IMG/VR virus record: IMGVR_UViG_3300025646_000104
Coordinates: 1 to 40,962 of that record
DNA length: 40,962 bases
Source of the DNA: a virus
Direction: 5' to 3' (one strand)
Made by a program: the position numbers and the translations under genes. The notes under the pieces were generated by a model that worked only from the letters and a program-made list of their open reading frames with translations, searched no databases and had not been told where the DNA came from. Shown in pieces: positions 5,895 to 12,534 of the stretch. Position 1 is the stretch's first letter. Each line of letters begins with the position of its first letter.

Positions 5895-6096
5895 ATACGG
5901 ATCGCTGCAAGAGGTTGAGATCTGAGCGGATCCGCTGCAGGAGAACGCGTTTGGCGCAGTGGTTGCCAAAGTTGGTGAGCCGAGCGTTGTACGCAGCTTC
6001 TGCGTAAGCGTCTGCTGCTGTGCGTTCAAAACCTTCCAAGGCGGCTGATACATGCGTGAGAGCAAGTCGGATGTGCTCATCAGGCGACGACGGCAT
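5860..6096 (-). CDS. Helical unknown protein (78 aa)
   Basis: ATG at 6096, TGA at 5860-5862. The product is Ala/Leu/Arg-rich and almost wholly helical (HIRLALTHVSAALEGFERTA, later LLQRIRSDLNLLQRS). It overlaps the end of the annealing protein gene by 17 bases. The stop context is TCC TGA C with CAGGAA just upstream, and continuation in the +1 frame would join it to the next coding stretch. No family recognised. Confidence 0.55.
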   Translation of the reverse strand: MPSSPDEHIRLALTHVSAALEGFERTAADAYAEAAYNARLTNFGNHCAKRVLLQRIRSDLNLLQRSVSAPGLLAPQES

Positions 6097-6778
6097 TGAG
6101 CTGCTCCATCAGGAAGTCGCGGTGTGCGGCGGTCTTGATGTAGTCGGCGGCCTTCTTGTCCGGCGGCAGGCTGAACCGCTCTTGAAAGGCCAGCACGATC
6201 TGCTTGCGGCGCTCATCCGACACCTTCAGCACCGCTTCCACCAATTCTTGGATCTCAGTGGAGCTAAGGCGATCTGGGTTGGGGGAGCTGGGTGCCTTCT
6301 TCGCTGGCGTCACCTTGGCGGCTGGTAGCTTGCTAGCGCTAGCCGTTACAGGCTGCGCATCGTCGTCTCGCATCGGGTTCTCCACCTCCACCCGCGCCCA
6401 TAGCTCGTAGCCAAGGCCAAAGGTGAAGGCAGCAGCGGTGCAGAGGCAGCGGCGGTGCGTGTCGGTCAGCGTGCGCGCCGTGATCCGCTCAAACGGGATG
6501 GGGTTGTTGCGGTTGTCCATGCACGCCTGCGGAAAGTCCGGCGTCACCTGATCGCCGTTGGCGAAGTAGCCAACGACGTAGCCAGTGCCGTCAGGGGCCT
6601 TCCAGACGTGGCCACCATCGGGGGCGCTGCTGAGCTGGAACTGCCAGCCTGGGGCGTGGACGTGAAGCAGGTGGGCGATCTTCGCCCAGTTCACATAGTC
6701 AGCGGCATAGGAACCGCTGCCCTTGGTGGAGATGTCATCGGGAGAGATGACCCCACCAAGCTGCGGGAAATCAGTCAT
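6080..6778 (-). CDS. Single-strand annealing protein, DUF1071/Sak3-like
   Basis: A 232-aa protein. Residues about 25-140 show the DUF1071 order: YVNWAKIAHLLHVHAPGWQF, a 'GTGYVVGYFANGDQ' strand pair, then MDNRNNPIPFERI and THRRCLCTAAAFTFGLGYEL. This family groups with Sak3-type phage annealing proteins that promote recombination during replication. The C-terminal 90 residues are a Lys/Pro linker plus a helical tail. It is the first gene of the leftward early operon, 44 bases after promoter P2. A PD-(D/E)XK nuclease at 11710-12384 is a likely partner. Confidence 0.75.
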   Translation of the reverse strand: MTDFPQLGGVISPDDISTKGSGSYAADYVNWAKIAHLLHVHAPGWQFQLSSAPDGGHVWKAPDGTGYVVGYFANGDQVTPDFPQACMDNRNNPIPFERITARTLTDTHRRCLCTAAAFTFGLGYELWARVEVENPMRDDDAQPVTASASKLPAAKVTPAKKAPSSPNPDRLSSTEIQELVEAVLKVSDERRKQIVLAFQERFSLPPDKKAADYIKTAAHRDFLMEQLNAVVA

Positions 6779-6821
6779 GGATGCGGTGGTATCGGGTGCC
6801 GCGTCGCTGCAGCACCCTTGC

Positions 6822-6850
6822 ATCCTAGGCTAGCCTTCGCTAGTGGTCAA
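6822..6850 (-). promoter_or_regulatory. Sigma-70-like promoter P2 with CTAGC operator (leftward)
   Basis: On the minus strand: -35 TTGACC (6850-6845), 17-base spacer ACTAGCGAAGGCTAGCC, -10 TAGGAT (6827-6822). The spacer matches that of P3 (12535) at the CTAGCG and GGCTAGCC positions. It should drive the operon from 6778 down to the sigma factor at 3304. It overlaps the 3' end of the putative regulator gene. Confidence 0.7.
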
Positions 6851-7508
6851 GCGGTTCGTCCATCGCCGCTAGTGCATTGGCAACCGAATCGGAGCCGTTG
6901 GCCGTGATCGCCTCCCACTCACTCGGCGTCCACTCGTGCCAGCCGCTTAAGACGTTGCGCAAGATGTCGCGCTGCGCAGCATTAAGGCCTTGGCAGTGCT
7001 GCTCTAGTTGCTTCCACGCCGTTGCCGGCGTCAACTTGTGAGCGGCGGTGATTGCCGCAAACCGCTCACGGTGCTGCTCGCTAAGCGCCTTGGCCTCGGC
7101 CTCGCTCAATGGCTCCGGTTGCTGCAGCCAATCCGGTGCCTCCAACTCGCCGATGAAGTGCGAGAAGAACTCAGTGGCCCGCCACGGCTGGCCGTTGACA
7201 GCGCGGATCGGCTCGGAATCCTTAAGGCGATCCTTCAGGCGCCGGTCGCTCACGCCGCTGTAGTCGCCTTCTGCCACACGAGCGTTAGCGAGTGCCAGCT
7301 GGATGAAGGTCAGCGGCTGCGGCTGCTCGGTTTTTGCGTTCTGCAGTTTGTTGAAGCTGCTGTCGCGCACGGCCGGAAAGCCGGCCTGCTCACCCCACTC
7401 ATGCAGCGTGCTGTGTATCCATCCGTTGCGGTTGCACCAGGCGGTCAAGGTGCGGCCAAAGCGCTGACGCGTGGCTAGGGGCGGGTGCTGGTAGCGGTCG
7501 TGATCCAC
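6840..7508 (-). CDS. Putative DNA-binding regulator, repressor candidate
   Basis: A 222-aa protein, GTG start at 7508. Residues about 15-75 look like a helix-turn-helix domain: FGRTLTAWCNRNGW, HSTLHEWGEQAGFPA, then SSFNKLQNAK as a possible recognition helix. The rest is helical and ends 'ANALAAMDEPLDH'. It lies between the integrase and promoter P2, the usual place for a lysogeny regulator. I cannot name the family. The repressor role is inferred from context and from the CTAGC sites on both sides of the gene. Confidence 0.5.
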   Translation of the reverse strand: MDHDRYQHPPLATRQRFGRTLTAWCNRNGWIHSTLHEWGEQAGFPAVRDSSFNKLQNAKTEQPQPLTFIQLALANARVAEGDYSGVSDRRLKDRLKDSEPIRAVNGQPWRATEFFSHFIGELEAPDWLQQPEPLSEAEAKALSEQHRERFAAITAAHKLTPATAWKQLEQHCQGLNAAQRDILRNVLSGWHEWTPSEWEAITANGSDSVANALAAMDEPLDH

Positions 7509-7520
7509 TGATGAAGGTTC

Positions 7521-7534
7521 GCTAGCGGCTAGCC
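7521..7534. promoter_or_regulatory. Operator-like GCTAGCGGCTAGCC between integrase and regulator
   Basis: The string GCTAGCGGCTAGCC contains the CTAGCG and GGCTAGCC half-elements of promoters P2 and P3, in direct contact. It spans the integrase stop codon (7529-7531) and lies 12 bases upstream of the regulator start at 7508. It could let the regulator control its own gene. No clear -35/-10 pair was found here. Confidence 0.45.
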
Positions 7535-8956
7535 TAACCCTAGGGAGGAGACGGCGCCGCAGCCCTCAAGCTTCAGCACCACCGCCTCCACCGCTCGATC
7601 CCGCACCAGCACCTGCTCCACCCAGTCGGTGAACATCCGCCGCGTGTCGTCAGGGTTGCTCTGCAGCAGCTGCCAGTAGGCCGGATCATCCAATGCCTTG
7701 CGGATGTCACGGCTGCTTAGATCCACATCCAAGCGATGCCCGTGCATCTGCAGTGCGTTCTCCAGCTTCATGCGCTTGCGCAGAATCGCGTCGCTCAGAT
7801 CTGGGTCGCGCCGCTGCTCCAGCTCGCGGATCTCCTTCTCCAGCAGCATCGCCTCATCCAGCTGCCCAGCCATCACGCCGCTCTGCAGCACGGTGTAGGC
7901 CAAGAGCTTTTCCTTGTGCTGCTGCAACTTCGCCCAGATCGCTTCCTTGACGGTCTGCACCTTGATCCGATTGCGCCTCTCGCTCGCGCAAGGGAAGTAG
8001 GCGCAGCGCAGATAGATCGGCCCCAGTCGCACATGGTGCTGGTAGCTCATGTGCCGCCCGCAGTGGCTGCAGGTCACCAGCTTGGTTAGCTCGCGTACGT
8101 AGCCCTTCAGCAGGCCGCTGCTCTTGCGGTCGGTGTGCTCGTGGATCAGCGCCTGCACCTTGGCGTGTTCCACGGTCGTGATCAGCGGCTCGTGCGCTTC
8201 GGCGATCACCTCCTTGTATTCCCCCGCCTTGAGCCTGCGCTTTTTCAGCCGCCCGTCTTTGTCTCTGTAGGTCTCGTCGTGCCCATAGACCCGGTAGCCA
8301 GCCAAGGTCGGGTTCATCAGCCAGCTGCGCATCCCCGGCACGCTGGTCCACGGGCAGCCCGGCAGCTCCTTGGCTTGCCTCAGCAGCGGTCGCAGCAGTC
8401 CATCTTTCAAAAACTGCTGCACCAGCCAGCGGGCTGAGTCGGCAGTCTCAGGGTCCAGCTCGTAGTTGGTGCGCTCTGCGTTGAAGCGGTAGCCATAGGG
8501 CGCCTTCGGTCCCAGCGGAATCAGCTGCTTGCGCTGATACGCCCGTCCGTGCCGTACCCGTTCACTCAGCCGCTCGCTCTCGGCCTGGCCGAGGTTGATC
8601 AGCATTCGCGCCACCAAGCGCCCGCCGATGGTGGCTAGGTCCAAGGCGTCATCCAGCGCCAACAGGCTTGGCGTGTCCTCAGCGCTGAAGTAGCTGAGCA
8701 GCTCAGCGCCGTGGGCCATGGAGCGGCTCAGGCGATCCAAGCGGGTGCAGATCACCCGATCCAGCTGCCCGGCCCGGCACGCAGCCATGAGAGCGTTGAG
8801 CTGTTGCCGGTCGTCCTTGGTGCCGGAAGCCACGTCGATGAACTCGACCGTCTCGTGGCCAGCTGCCGCAGCACGCAGCCGATCTAGCTGCTGCTCAAGC
8901 GCCGCCTCCTGCTCGTCAGAGCCGGTGGACACCCTGGCGTAAAGCCCGATGCGCAT
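7529..8956 (-). CDS. Large serine recombinase (phage integrase)
   Basis: A 475-aa site-specific recombinase that should integrate and excise the phage genome. The N-terminal resolvase domain starts RIGLYARVSTG with catalytic S10, followed by CTRLDRLSRSM. The middle is a 'recombinase' domain (APYGYRFN, PGMRSWLMNPTLAGYRVYG). A zinc ribbon follows near residues 300-330 (CSHCGRHMSYQHH...RCAYFPC). The C-terminus is a coiled coil (EKEIRELEQRRDPDLSDAI). ATG at 8956 is supported by an AAGGAGG Shine-Dalgarno (8966-8972) eight bases upstream. Confidence 0.92.
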   Translation of the reverse strand: MRIGLYARVSTGSDEQEAALEQQLDRLRAAAAGHETVEFIDVASGTKDDRQQLNALMAACRAGQLDRVICTRLDRLSRSMAHGAELLSYFSAEDTPSLLALDDALDLATIGGRLVARMLINLGQAESERLSERVRHGRAYQRKQLIPLGPKAPYGYRFNAERTNYELDPETADSARWLVQQFLKDGLLRPLLRQAKELPGCPWTSVPGMRSWLMNPTLAGYRVYGHDETYRDKDGRLKKRRLKAGEYKEVIAEAHEPLITTVEHAKVQALIHEHTDRKSSGLLKGYVRELTKLVTCSHCGRHMSYQHHVRLGPIYLRCAYFPCASERRNRIKVQTVKEAIWAKLQQHKEKLLAYTVLQSGVMAGQLDEAMLLEKEIRELEQRRDPDLSDAILRKRMKLENALQMHGHRLDVDLSSRDIRKALDDPAYWQLLQSNPDDTRRMFTDWVEQVLVRDRAVEAVVLKLEGCGAVSSLGLG

Positions 8957-8972
8957 TCCGCACACCTCCTTC

Positions 8973-9042
8973 GGCTACGGTAGTGGCTAGCCAACCACGT
9001 TTGAACGGGGTTGCTACCTGCCACCACCCGAAAAGCCGCACC
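8973..9042. other. Divergent gap between integrase and the rightward genes; attP candidate
   Basis: It contains GGTAGTGGCTAGCCAACCAC, an imperfect inverted repeat around GGCTAGCC, and a distal GCTACC. attP of large serine recombinases usually lies next to the integrase start and is a 40-50 bp imperfect palindrome. A CTAGC operator could equally explain the palindrome. No clear promoter could be fixed on either strand. Confidence 0.3.
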
Positions 9043-9315
9043 ATGACTGCGACCGCGCAACTGACTGCTCAACCGATCACCCGCAGCACCCTGCTGCAGC
9101 TGCTTAGCAGCCAAGGCGTGCCCTACGAGAACTTGGGGGCTGGCGTCCGAGAGGCTGCCATGTGCCTGCAGGAGGCGCAAGCGTTCTATGACCTGCCTGC
9201 GGTCCTAGAGGAGCCTCTGGGGCGCTTTCGCTGGCACCTGGATCAAGCCTTCGCGGCGTTAGAGGATTCCCGCGAGCTGGTGGGCGCTGAGGCTGATCTG
9301 CAGCAGAGCAAATAA
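9043..9315 (+). CDS. Unknown protein, first rightward gene after the integrase (90 aa)
   Basis: The product starts MTATAQLTAQPITRSTLLQL and then has helical, acidic segments (REAAMCLQEAQAFYD, FAALEDSRELVGAEADLQQS). No known family. Position right of the integrase, in the opposite direction, suggests an excision or early control protein, but nothing in the sequence proves it. The ATG is preceded by 86 bases of shared intergenic DNA. Confidence 0.55.
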   Translation: MTATAQLTAQPITRSTLLQLLSSQGVPYENLGAGVREAAMCLQEAQAFYDLPAVLEEPLGRFRWHLDQAFAALEDSRELVGAEADLQQSK

Positions 9316-9391
9316 TTGGCGCTAGCGCAGTTTATTGTTCTGACACGCGCTAGTCCCGCTCTGCGACGGCTAGCTCTTGCTATCCCCGATC
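9316..9391 (+). promoter_or_regulatory. Gap rich in CTAG elements before an RHH gene
   Basis: In 76 bases there are three related elements: GGCGCTAGCGC (9319-9329), CGCGCTAGTC (9345-9354) and GACGGCTAGCTC (9364-9375). This density suggests repressor binding sites. A TATCCC near 9380 could be a -10, but no good -35 matches it. Confidence 0.4.
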
Positions 9392-9598
9392 ATGCCCGCA
9401 GATCTATCGCTGGCCTCTCGCCGGCCGCAACGGCTGACGATCACGGTCAGTTACCACGTTGCTGATCACCTGATTCAGCAGAGCAACGACCAAGGCCGCT
9501 CGATCAGCAACCTTGCTGCCTACCTGCTGGAGAGGGCCATCACAGACCCGGACAGCGGCCCACCGATCAAGAAGCGCTGGCCCGGTGAGGGCAAGTGA
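9392..9598 (+). CDS. Ribbon-helix-helix DNA-binding protein
   Basis: A 68-aa protein. 'QRLTITVSYHVADHLIQQSN' gives the strand and first helix, and 'GRSISNLAAYLLERAI' the turn and second helix: a typical CopG/Arc fold. It is flanked by CTAG-rich DNA upstream and a strong terminator downstream, so it forms a single-gene unit. It is a good candidate to bind the palindromic CTAGC sites. ATG at 9392 is preferred over an upstream TTG. Confidence 0.75.
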   Translation: MPADLSLASRRPQRLTITVSYHVADHLIQQSNDQGRSISNLAAYLLERAITDPDSGPPIKKRWPGEGK

Positions 9599-9603
9599 GC
9601 CAC

Positions 9604-9625
9604 GGCCCCGCAAGGGGCCTTTTTT
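9604..9625 (+). terminator. Intrinsic terminator after the RHH gene
   Basis: GGCCCC (9604-9609), loop GCAA, GGGGCC (9614-9619), then TTTTTT (9620-9625). A textbook rho-independent terminator six bases after the stop codon. Confidence 0.88.
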
Positions 9626-9768
9626 GTGCGCGACTGCAGCAGTCCTGCAGCGGGTCGCAAGGGACTAAGTGACTAGCGACAGACGTTTGATCCAAATCTG
9701 CTACTCGGCGCTAGCCTCTTCCCGCCGGGAATCACCGGCGTATTTACGGCAATCACCAGCAACTACCG
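9626..9768. other. Gap between terminator and replication gene, with inverted repeats
   Basis: GCGAC (9630-9634) pairs with GTCGC (9654-9658) around an inner GACTG-CAG-CAGTC hairpin. Further on are two CTAG elements (GTGACTAGCGAC near 9669 and GGCGCTAGCC near 9709) and the short repeat AATCACC-GGC / AATCACCAGC before the ATG at 9769. A start signal for the replication operon should lie here, but no clear -35/-10 pair was found. Confidence 0.4.
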
Positions 9769-10413
9769 ATGCCACGTTTGGAGCTGCGGCTGCCCCCAGA
9801 GCTGCACGATCACATTCTGAAACAAAAGCCCAAAACCCTGTCCCTGTCTGCGTTCTGCGCCTTACTCTTGGAGCAGAATTGCGGGCTAGGGCTTGACAGC
9901 GCTAGCCGTTCCCCCCTACAACCCCCCGTTAGGGGGGCAAACAAGGATCAAGTCCTTGCTTGCTTGCCTGCTGAAGAAAACGATCCATTGGATTGTCCGG
10001 TCGTTGTGGGGGAGGGGGTCCAGGGGGAGGGGTCTTGCGATTCCTTGGTTCACCTGACGACTGTCCCAGTCAGCAAGATCAGTGGCATCAAGCTGCTGCG
10101 CGACACGCTGGCGTTGCCTGAGTTTGATTACTGCCGTGATCTGGCTCTGGACTTCTGGAACAGCAAGAAAGGCGGTAAGAGCGCCGCTGCGGCAAAGCTG
10201 CTGCTGACTGGCCTACGGCAGATCTATGGCAAGTACGGCCCACAGGCCGTGCTGGAGCAGCTGGAGCAGGGCATCGCCTGTGGTTGGAAGAGCATCACGC
10301 TCAAGAACTATGAGACCTTTGCTTTGCCTAGGCGCTCTTCGATGTCCTCCTCCATTGAGCGCGAGCACGAGGAGCACCGCAAGTTCCTTGAGATGTTTGG
10401 AGGTGCAGCGTGA
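9769..10413 (+). CDS. Putative replication initiator with RHH-like N-terminus
   Basis: A 214-aa protein. Residues 1-40 look like an RHH domain (RLELRLPPELHDHILKQKP, then SLSAFCALLLEQN). Residues about 45-95 are a low-complexity linker encoded by G/C-tract DNA. Residues about 105-190 are helical and contain LDFWNSKKGGKSAAAAKLLL and 'GIACGWKSITLKNYE', a pattern common in the C-terminal part of phage O-type replication proteins. Like lambda O, the gene may contain the origin. It begins a coupled rightward operon. The replication role is inferred from pattern and context. Confidence 0.5.
   Translation: MPRLELRLPPELHDHILKQKPKTLSLSAFCALLLEQNCGLGLDSASRSPLQPPVRGANKDQVLACLPAEENDPLDCPVVVGEGVQGEGSCDSLVHLTTVPVSKISGIKLLRDTLALPEFDYCRDLALDFWNSKKGGKSAAAAKLLLTGLRQIYGKYGPQAVLEQLEQGIACGWKSITLKNYETFALPRRSSMSSSIEREHEEHRKFLEMFGGAA
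9922..10032 (+). other. Origin-like tract inside the replication gene: CCCCCC/GGGGGG hairpin and G-quadruplex
   Basis: CCCCCC (9922-9927), loop GTTA, GGGGGG (9932-9937) form a perfect hairpin. At 10008-10032 four G runs (10008-10012, 10014-10018, 10023-10027, 10029-10032) separated by loops of 1, 4 and 1 bases fit a G-quadruplex. Both fall in the linker of the putative initiator, where protein constraint is weak. In lambda-like phages the origin lies at the same place in gene O. Confidence 0.4.
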
Positions 10414-10805
10414 TCACCCAAGAACAGTTCAGCAGCGTTCTGCTTGGCCTGTCCCGCCTGCTGCCTCAGTACAAGAACCTTGATGCCATGGCTCTTGGCC
10501 TGGCGTGGATGACGTTTCCTGAGAAGGCCAAGGAAGAGCTGACGCTTGATGTCTGGGTGTATGCGGCTGGGCAACGCCGCCTTGATCCAGCACCGCCTGA
10601 GAACGTCGCGCTTGACCTGCAGCTGCTGGATTACGTCTACCGGAACCGCGATGGCCGCGCCTGCGTGGACTGGGGCCTCAAGGCCGACCTACCGGATCGG
10701 ATGCAGCGCCCCAACGTGTTCAACCCGCAGCCGGTGCCAGGCCAAGTGGTGCTGCCGCCAGAGCCGGCCGTGACCAACCCGCTGCTGCAGGAGGTGCGCT
10801 GGTGA
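10410..10805 (+). CDS. Unknown protein of the replication operon (131 aa)
   Basis: GTG start overlapping the previous stop (GTGA). The product starts MITQEQFSSVLLGLSRLLPQ, is helical for about 90 residues (WMTFPEKAKEELTLDVWVYA, LDYVYRNRDGRACVDWGL) and has a proline-rich tail. Its position directly after the initiator-like gene matches lambda P or a helicase loader, but no P-like or ATPase motif is visible. Treat function as unknown. Confidence 0.6.
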   Translation: MITQEQFSSVLLGLSRLLPQYKNLDAMALGLAWMTFPEKAKEELTLDVWVYAAGQRRLDPAPPENVALDLQLLDYVYRNRDGRACVDWGLKADLPDRMQRPNVFNPQPVPGQVVLPPEPAVTNPLLQEVRW

Positions 10806-11134
10806 CCTACGGACCCCTGTTTGACTTTTCTGCTAGCGCTAGCGAGGCTGCGAGAGACCACGGCGTCGCCACGGTCGCTCGTAATGCCGGCACCGAGTTC
10901 ATGGAGCAGGCCAAGGCCGTGATCCTTGAGCGCCTCTCCGGCACCGAGTGTCTGGCTGAGGAAATGCGCCGCGTCTGCGAGGAAGCCGGCGTCGTGCCCC
11001 ATCACCACAACGCATGGGGCAGCTTGACCAATCAGCTGGTCCGCGCAGGCGTCCTGATCGACACCGGACGCTTGGGCAAAAGCACCAGCCTGCGCAGCCA
11101 CGCCCGCCGCCAGCCGATCTGGCGTGTTCGCTAA
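10802..11134 (+). CDS. Probable winged-helix-like phage protein
   Basis: A 110-aa protein, GTG at 10802 coupled to the previous gene. The second half has 'TNQLVRAGVLIDTGRL' followed by LRSHARRQPIWRVR. The pattern 'HNAWG.L...LV..G.L..TG.....RSHAR..P.(W/Y)RV' resembles small phage proteins that I take to be winged-helix DNA-binding. Residues 10-15 are encoded by the palindrome GCTAGCGCTAGC. Last gene of the coupled set; probable DNA replication or control role. Confidence 0.6.
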   Translation: MTYGPLFDFSASASEAARDHGVATVARNAGTEFMEQAKAVILERLSGTECLAEEMRRVCEEAGVVPHHHNAWGSLTNQLVRAGVLIDTGRLGKSTSLRSHARRQPIWRVR

Positions 11135-11154
11135 CCACTATTCCTAATCAAATC

Positions 11155-11499
11155 ATGCCGATTACAAGATCAAGCGACTTTCCTAAATCAGATGCTCGCT
11201 ATCCAGATCAATGGGGGCCATGGAAGTTTCAGGTCTCTGGACTCAAAAATGTCAATGCCGACTATTCGATCCAGTGGGCAAGAATTAACCACGGCACTGA
11301 TGTTTTGGCATGGGTAATTCAGCTTTCAAATAAAAATCGAAGCCTTTATGGTGCCACTGTTGTTCAAGATCTTGTTGATGCTTTTAAGGACGTTTTAGGG
11401 CTTTGCATGATGAACGACGCTGAAAAGCCAGTCAACGGCGCGCAGAAAGCCAAAGAGTATCGACGGAAGCTTAAGGAACAAGCATTGTCTGCCAAATGA
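11155..11499 (+). CDS. Unknown protein with AT-rich codon use (114 aa)
   Basis: ATG at 11155. The product starts MPITRSSDFPKSDARYPDQW and has a folded-looking core (WKFQVSGLKNVNADYSIQWA, VVQDLVDAFKDVLGL) and a basic helical tail. No family recognised. The DNA is clearly richer in A/T-ending codons than its neighbours (Asn AAT, Lys AAA, Ile ATT), suggesting recent acquisition. Its stop overlaps the next ATG (ATGA). Confidence 0.6.
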   Translation: MPITRSSDFPKSDARYPDQWGPWKFQVSGLKNVNADYSIQWARINHGTDVLAWVIQLSNKNRSLYGATVVQDLVDAFKDVLGLCMMNDAEKPVNGAQKAKEYRRKLKEQALSAK

Positions 11500-12002
11500 A
11501 CATCTTTAATAAATCTTCTGTCGAACTAATTTTGCGCCACGGCATCCAGAAGGGCTACTGGACTATGGAGCAGCTCGACTTTCCGACCGCCAACTTCGAG
11601 CGTCAAATCTCAGAAGCTCGTCAATCACCCTTCTTCGGACCTGATTTCGTACCCGCCAAGGCCTATGTCAATCCACTCCGCAAAGGCTCAACCGTTGAAG
11701 TCGTCGCCCATGAGCCCGAGCAAGACGACTTGGCTTCAGCCGCTAGCGCTAACGAGGGACAGCAGCACGTGGACCTACTGCCTGCTGAATCAACAGCAGC
11801 AGGTGATCCATCAGTTTCCTGTGAGCGTCACGAGCCTGATCTCAGCCGTGACCAAGACCCCCATGCAGATGGAGGCGATCATGGCCAGCCGTCACATCTG
11901 GGAACCACGGGGCAACACGATCCACCGTGCCCTGGAGGTGATGGCGCACCAGCGGTTCAACCCGAACCCACCAGCCGACCTTTCGCCAGCGCCCCATGGT
12001 GA
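11496..12002 (+). CDS. Unknown protein whose 3' half overlaps the nuclease gene
   Basis: The first 85 residues look real: MNIFNKSSVELILRHGIQKG, YWTMEQLDFPTANFE, then FVPAKAYVNPLRKGST. They resemble small phage proteins with a 'L..GI.KGYWT.E.LD.P' pattern. From about residue 90 on, the frame overlaps the nuclease gene and becomes Pro/Gly/His/Asp-rich, like a shadow frame. Either the protein truly runs to 12002, or a stop has been lost, or a frameshift joins it to the nuclease. Function unknown. Confidence 0.45.
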   Translation: MNIFNKSSVELILRHGIQKGYWTMEQLDFPTANFERQISEARQSPFFGPDFVPAKAYVNPLRKGSTVEVVAHEPEQDDLASAASANEGQQHVDLLPAESTAAGDPSVSCERHEPDLSRDQDPHADGGDHGQPSHLGTTGQHDPPCPGGDGAPAVQPEPTSRPFASAPW

Positions 12003-12384
12003 CTACGGCGAATGGATCGAGCCGTTGCTCGCTGATCCGCTCTGGGATCGGGTGACCGTGATCGGTGCTGAAGTCATGGCCTACAGCCTGCGCCGCAACG
12101 TGGCCGGCACTGCCGACCTTGTGCTGCGCTTCGCCGATGGCACCTACGGCATCGCCGATCTCAAAACCCAGAGCCGCAAATCCTCCACGCCCTACGACAC
12201 CCGCCTGCAACTGGGTGCCGGCGTCGAAATGATCGGCGACCACTACAAGCTGCTGATCTCCCGCTGTCTCACCCTCTGGTCACGGCCCGGCAGCCTCACG
12301 ATCCAAACCCACACCGCTGACGAATGCCTGCAGGCTTGGCTGGACATCTGCGAGCAGTACGCCGCACGCTTCCGCCCCTTCTAG
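11710..12384 (+). CDS. PD-(D/E)XK (RecB-like) nuclease
   Basis: A 224-aa protein. From ATG 11710 the motifs fall in RecB-family order: 'FPVSVTSLISAVTK' (36-49), RGNTIH with H72, E121 (IGAEVMAYS), D136 (GTADLVLRF), then D150-x-K152 (IADLKTQ) and Q167 near LQLGAGVEM. This fits a phage exonuclease working with the annealing protein encoded at 6080-6778. The start is uncertain: ATG 11665 is in frame, and the fold could begin just after 11750. The 5' part overlaps the previous gene by up to 293 bases, which is unusual. Confidence 0.75.
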   Translation: MSPSKTTWLQPLALTRDSSTWTYCLLNQQQQVIHQFPVSVTSLISAVTKTPMQMEAIMASRHIWEPRGNTIHRALEVMAHQRFNPNPPADLSPAPHGDYGEWIEPLLADPLWDRVTVIGAEVMAYSLRRNVAGTADLVLRFADGTYGIADLKTQSRKSSTPYDTRLQLGAGVEMIGDHYKLLISRCLTLWSRPGSLTIQTHTADECLQAWLDICEQYAARFRPF

Positions 12385-12398
12385 GCCGCTAATCAGCC

Positions 12399-12514
12399 GC
12401 CGCTAGTCCACCAGCGGCACATCCCGTGCCACTCTTATCAAGCCGGGATGGCCCGAATACAACACCCGCAAGGGGAATCAGGGCAGGTGCATGCGGCACC
12501 ATCGGAATCCCGGC
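12399..12514 (+). ncRNA. Structured leader or small RNA candidate upstream of P3
   Basis: Nested and competing stems: GCCGCT/AGCGGC (12399-12418); GGCAC/GTGCC (12416-12430); GCCGGGAT (12442-12449) with ATCCCGGC (12507-12514), enclosing CCC-GCAA-GGG and GGTGC-ATGCG-GCACC (12486-12500). ATCCCG at 12421-12426 can also pair with CGGGAT at 12444-12449, giving two exclusive folds. The gap holds no gene. It matches no RNA family I can name. It lies upstream of promoter P3, so it is not the leader of the P3 transcript. Confidence 0.4.
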
Positions 12515-12534
12515 ACCCAATCCCTAGCCAAACC

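Noticed and set aside
9669-9896. 75-codon open frame before the replication gene
   Set aside because: Overlaps the better RHH-type frame from 9769 and has shadow-like composition.
12442-12514. 73-base unit with closed end stem, tRNA-sized
   Set aside because: No TTCGA-type T loop, no D-loop G pair, no 7-bp anticodon stem; the inner hairpins are in the wrong places for a tRNA.
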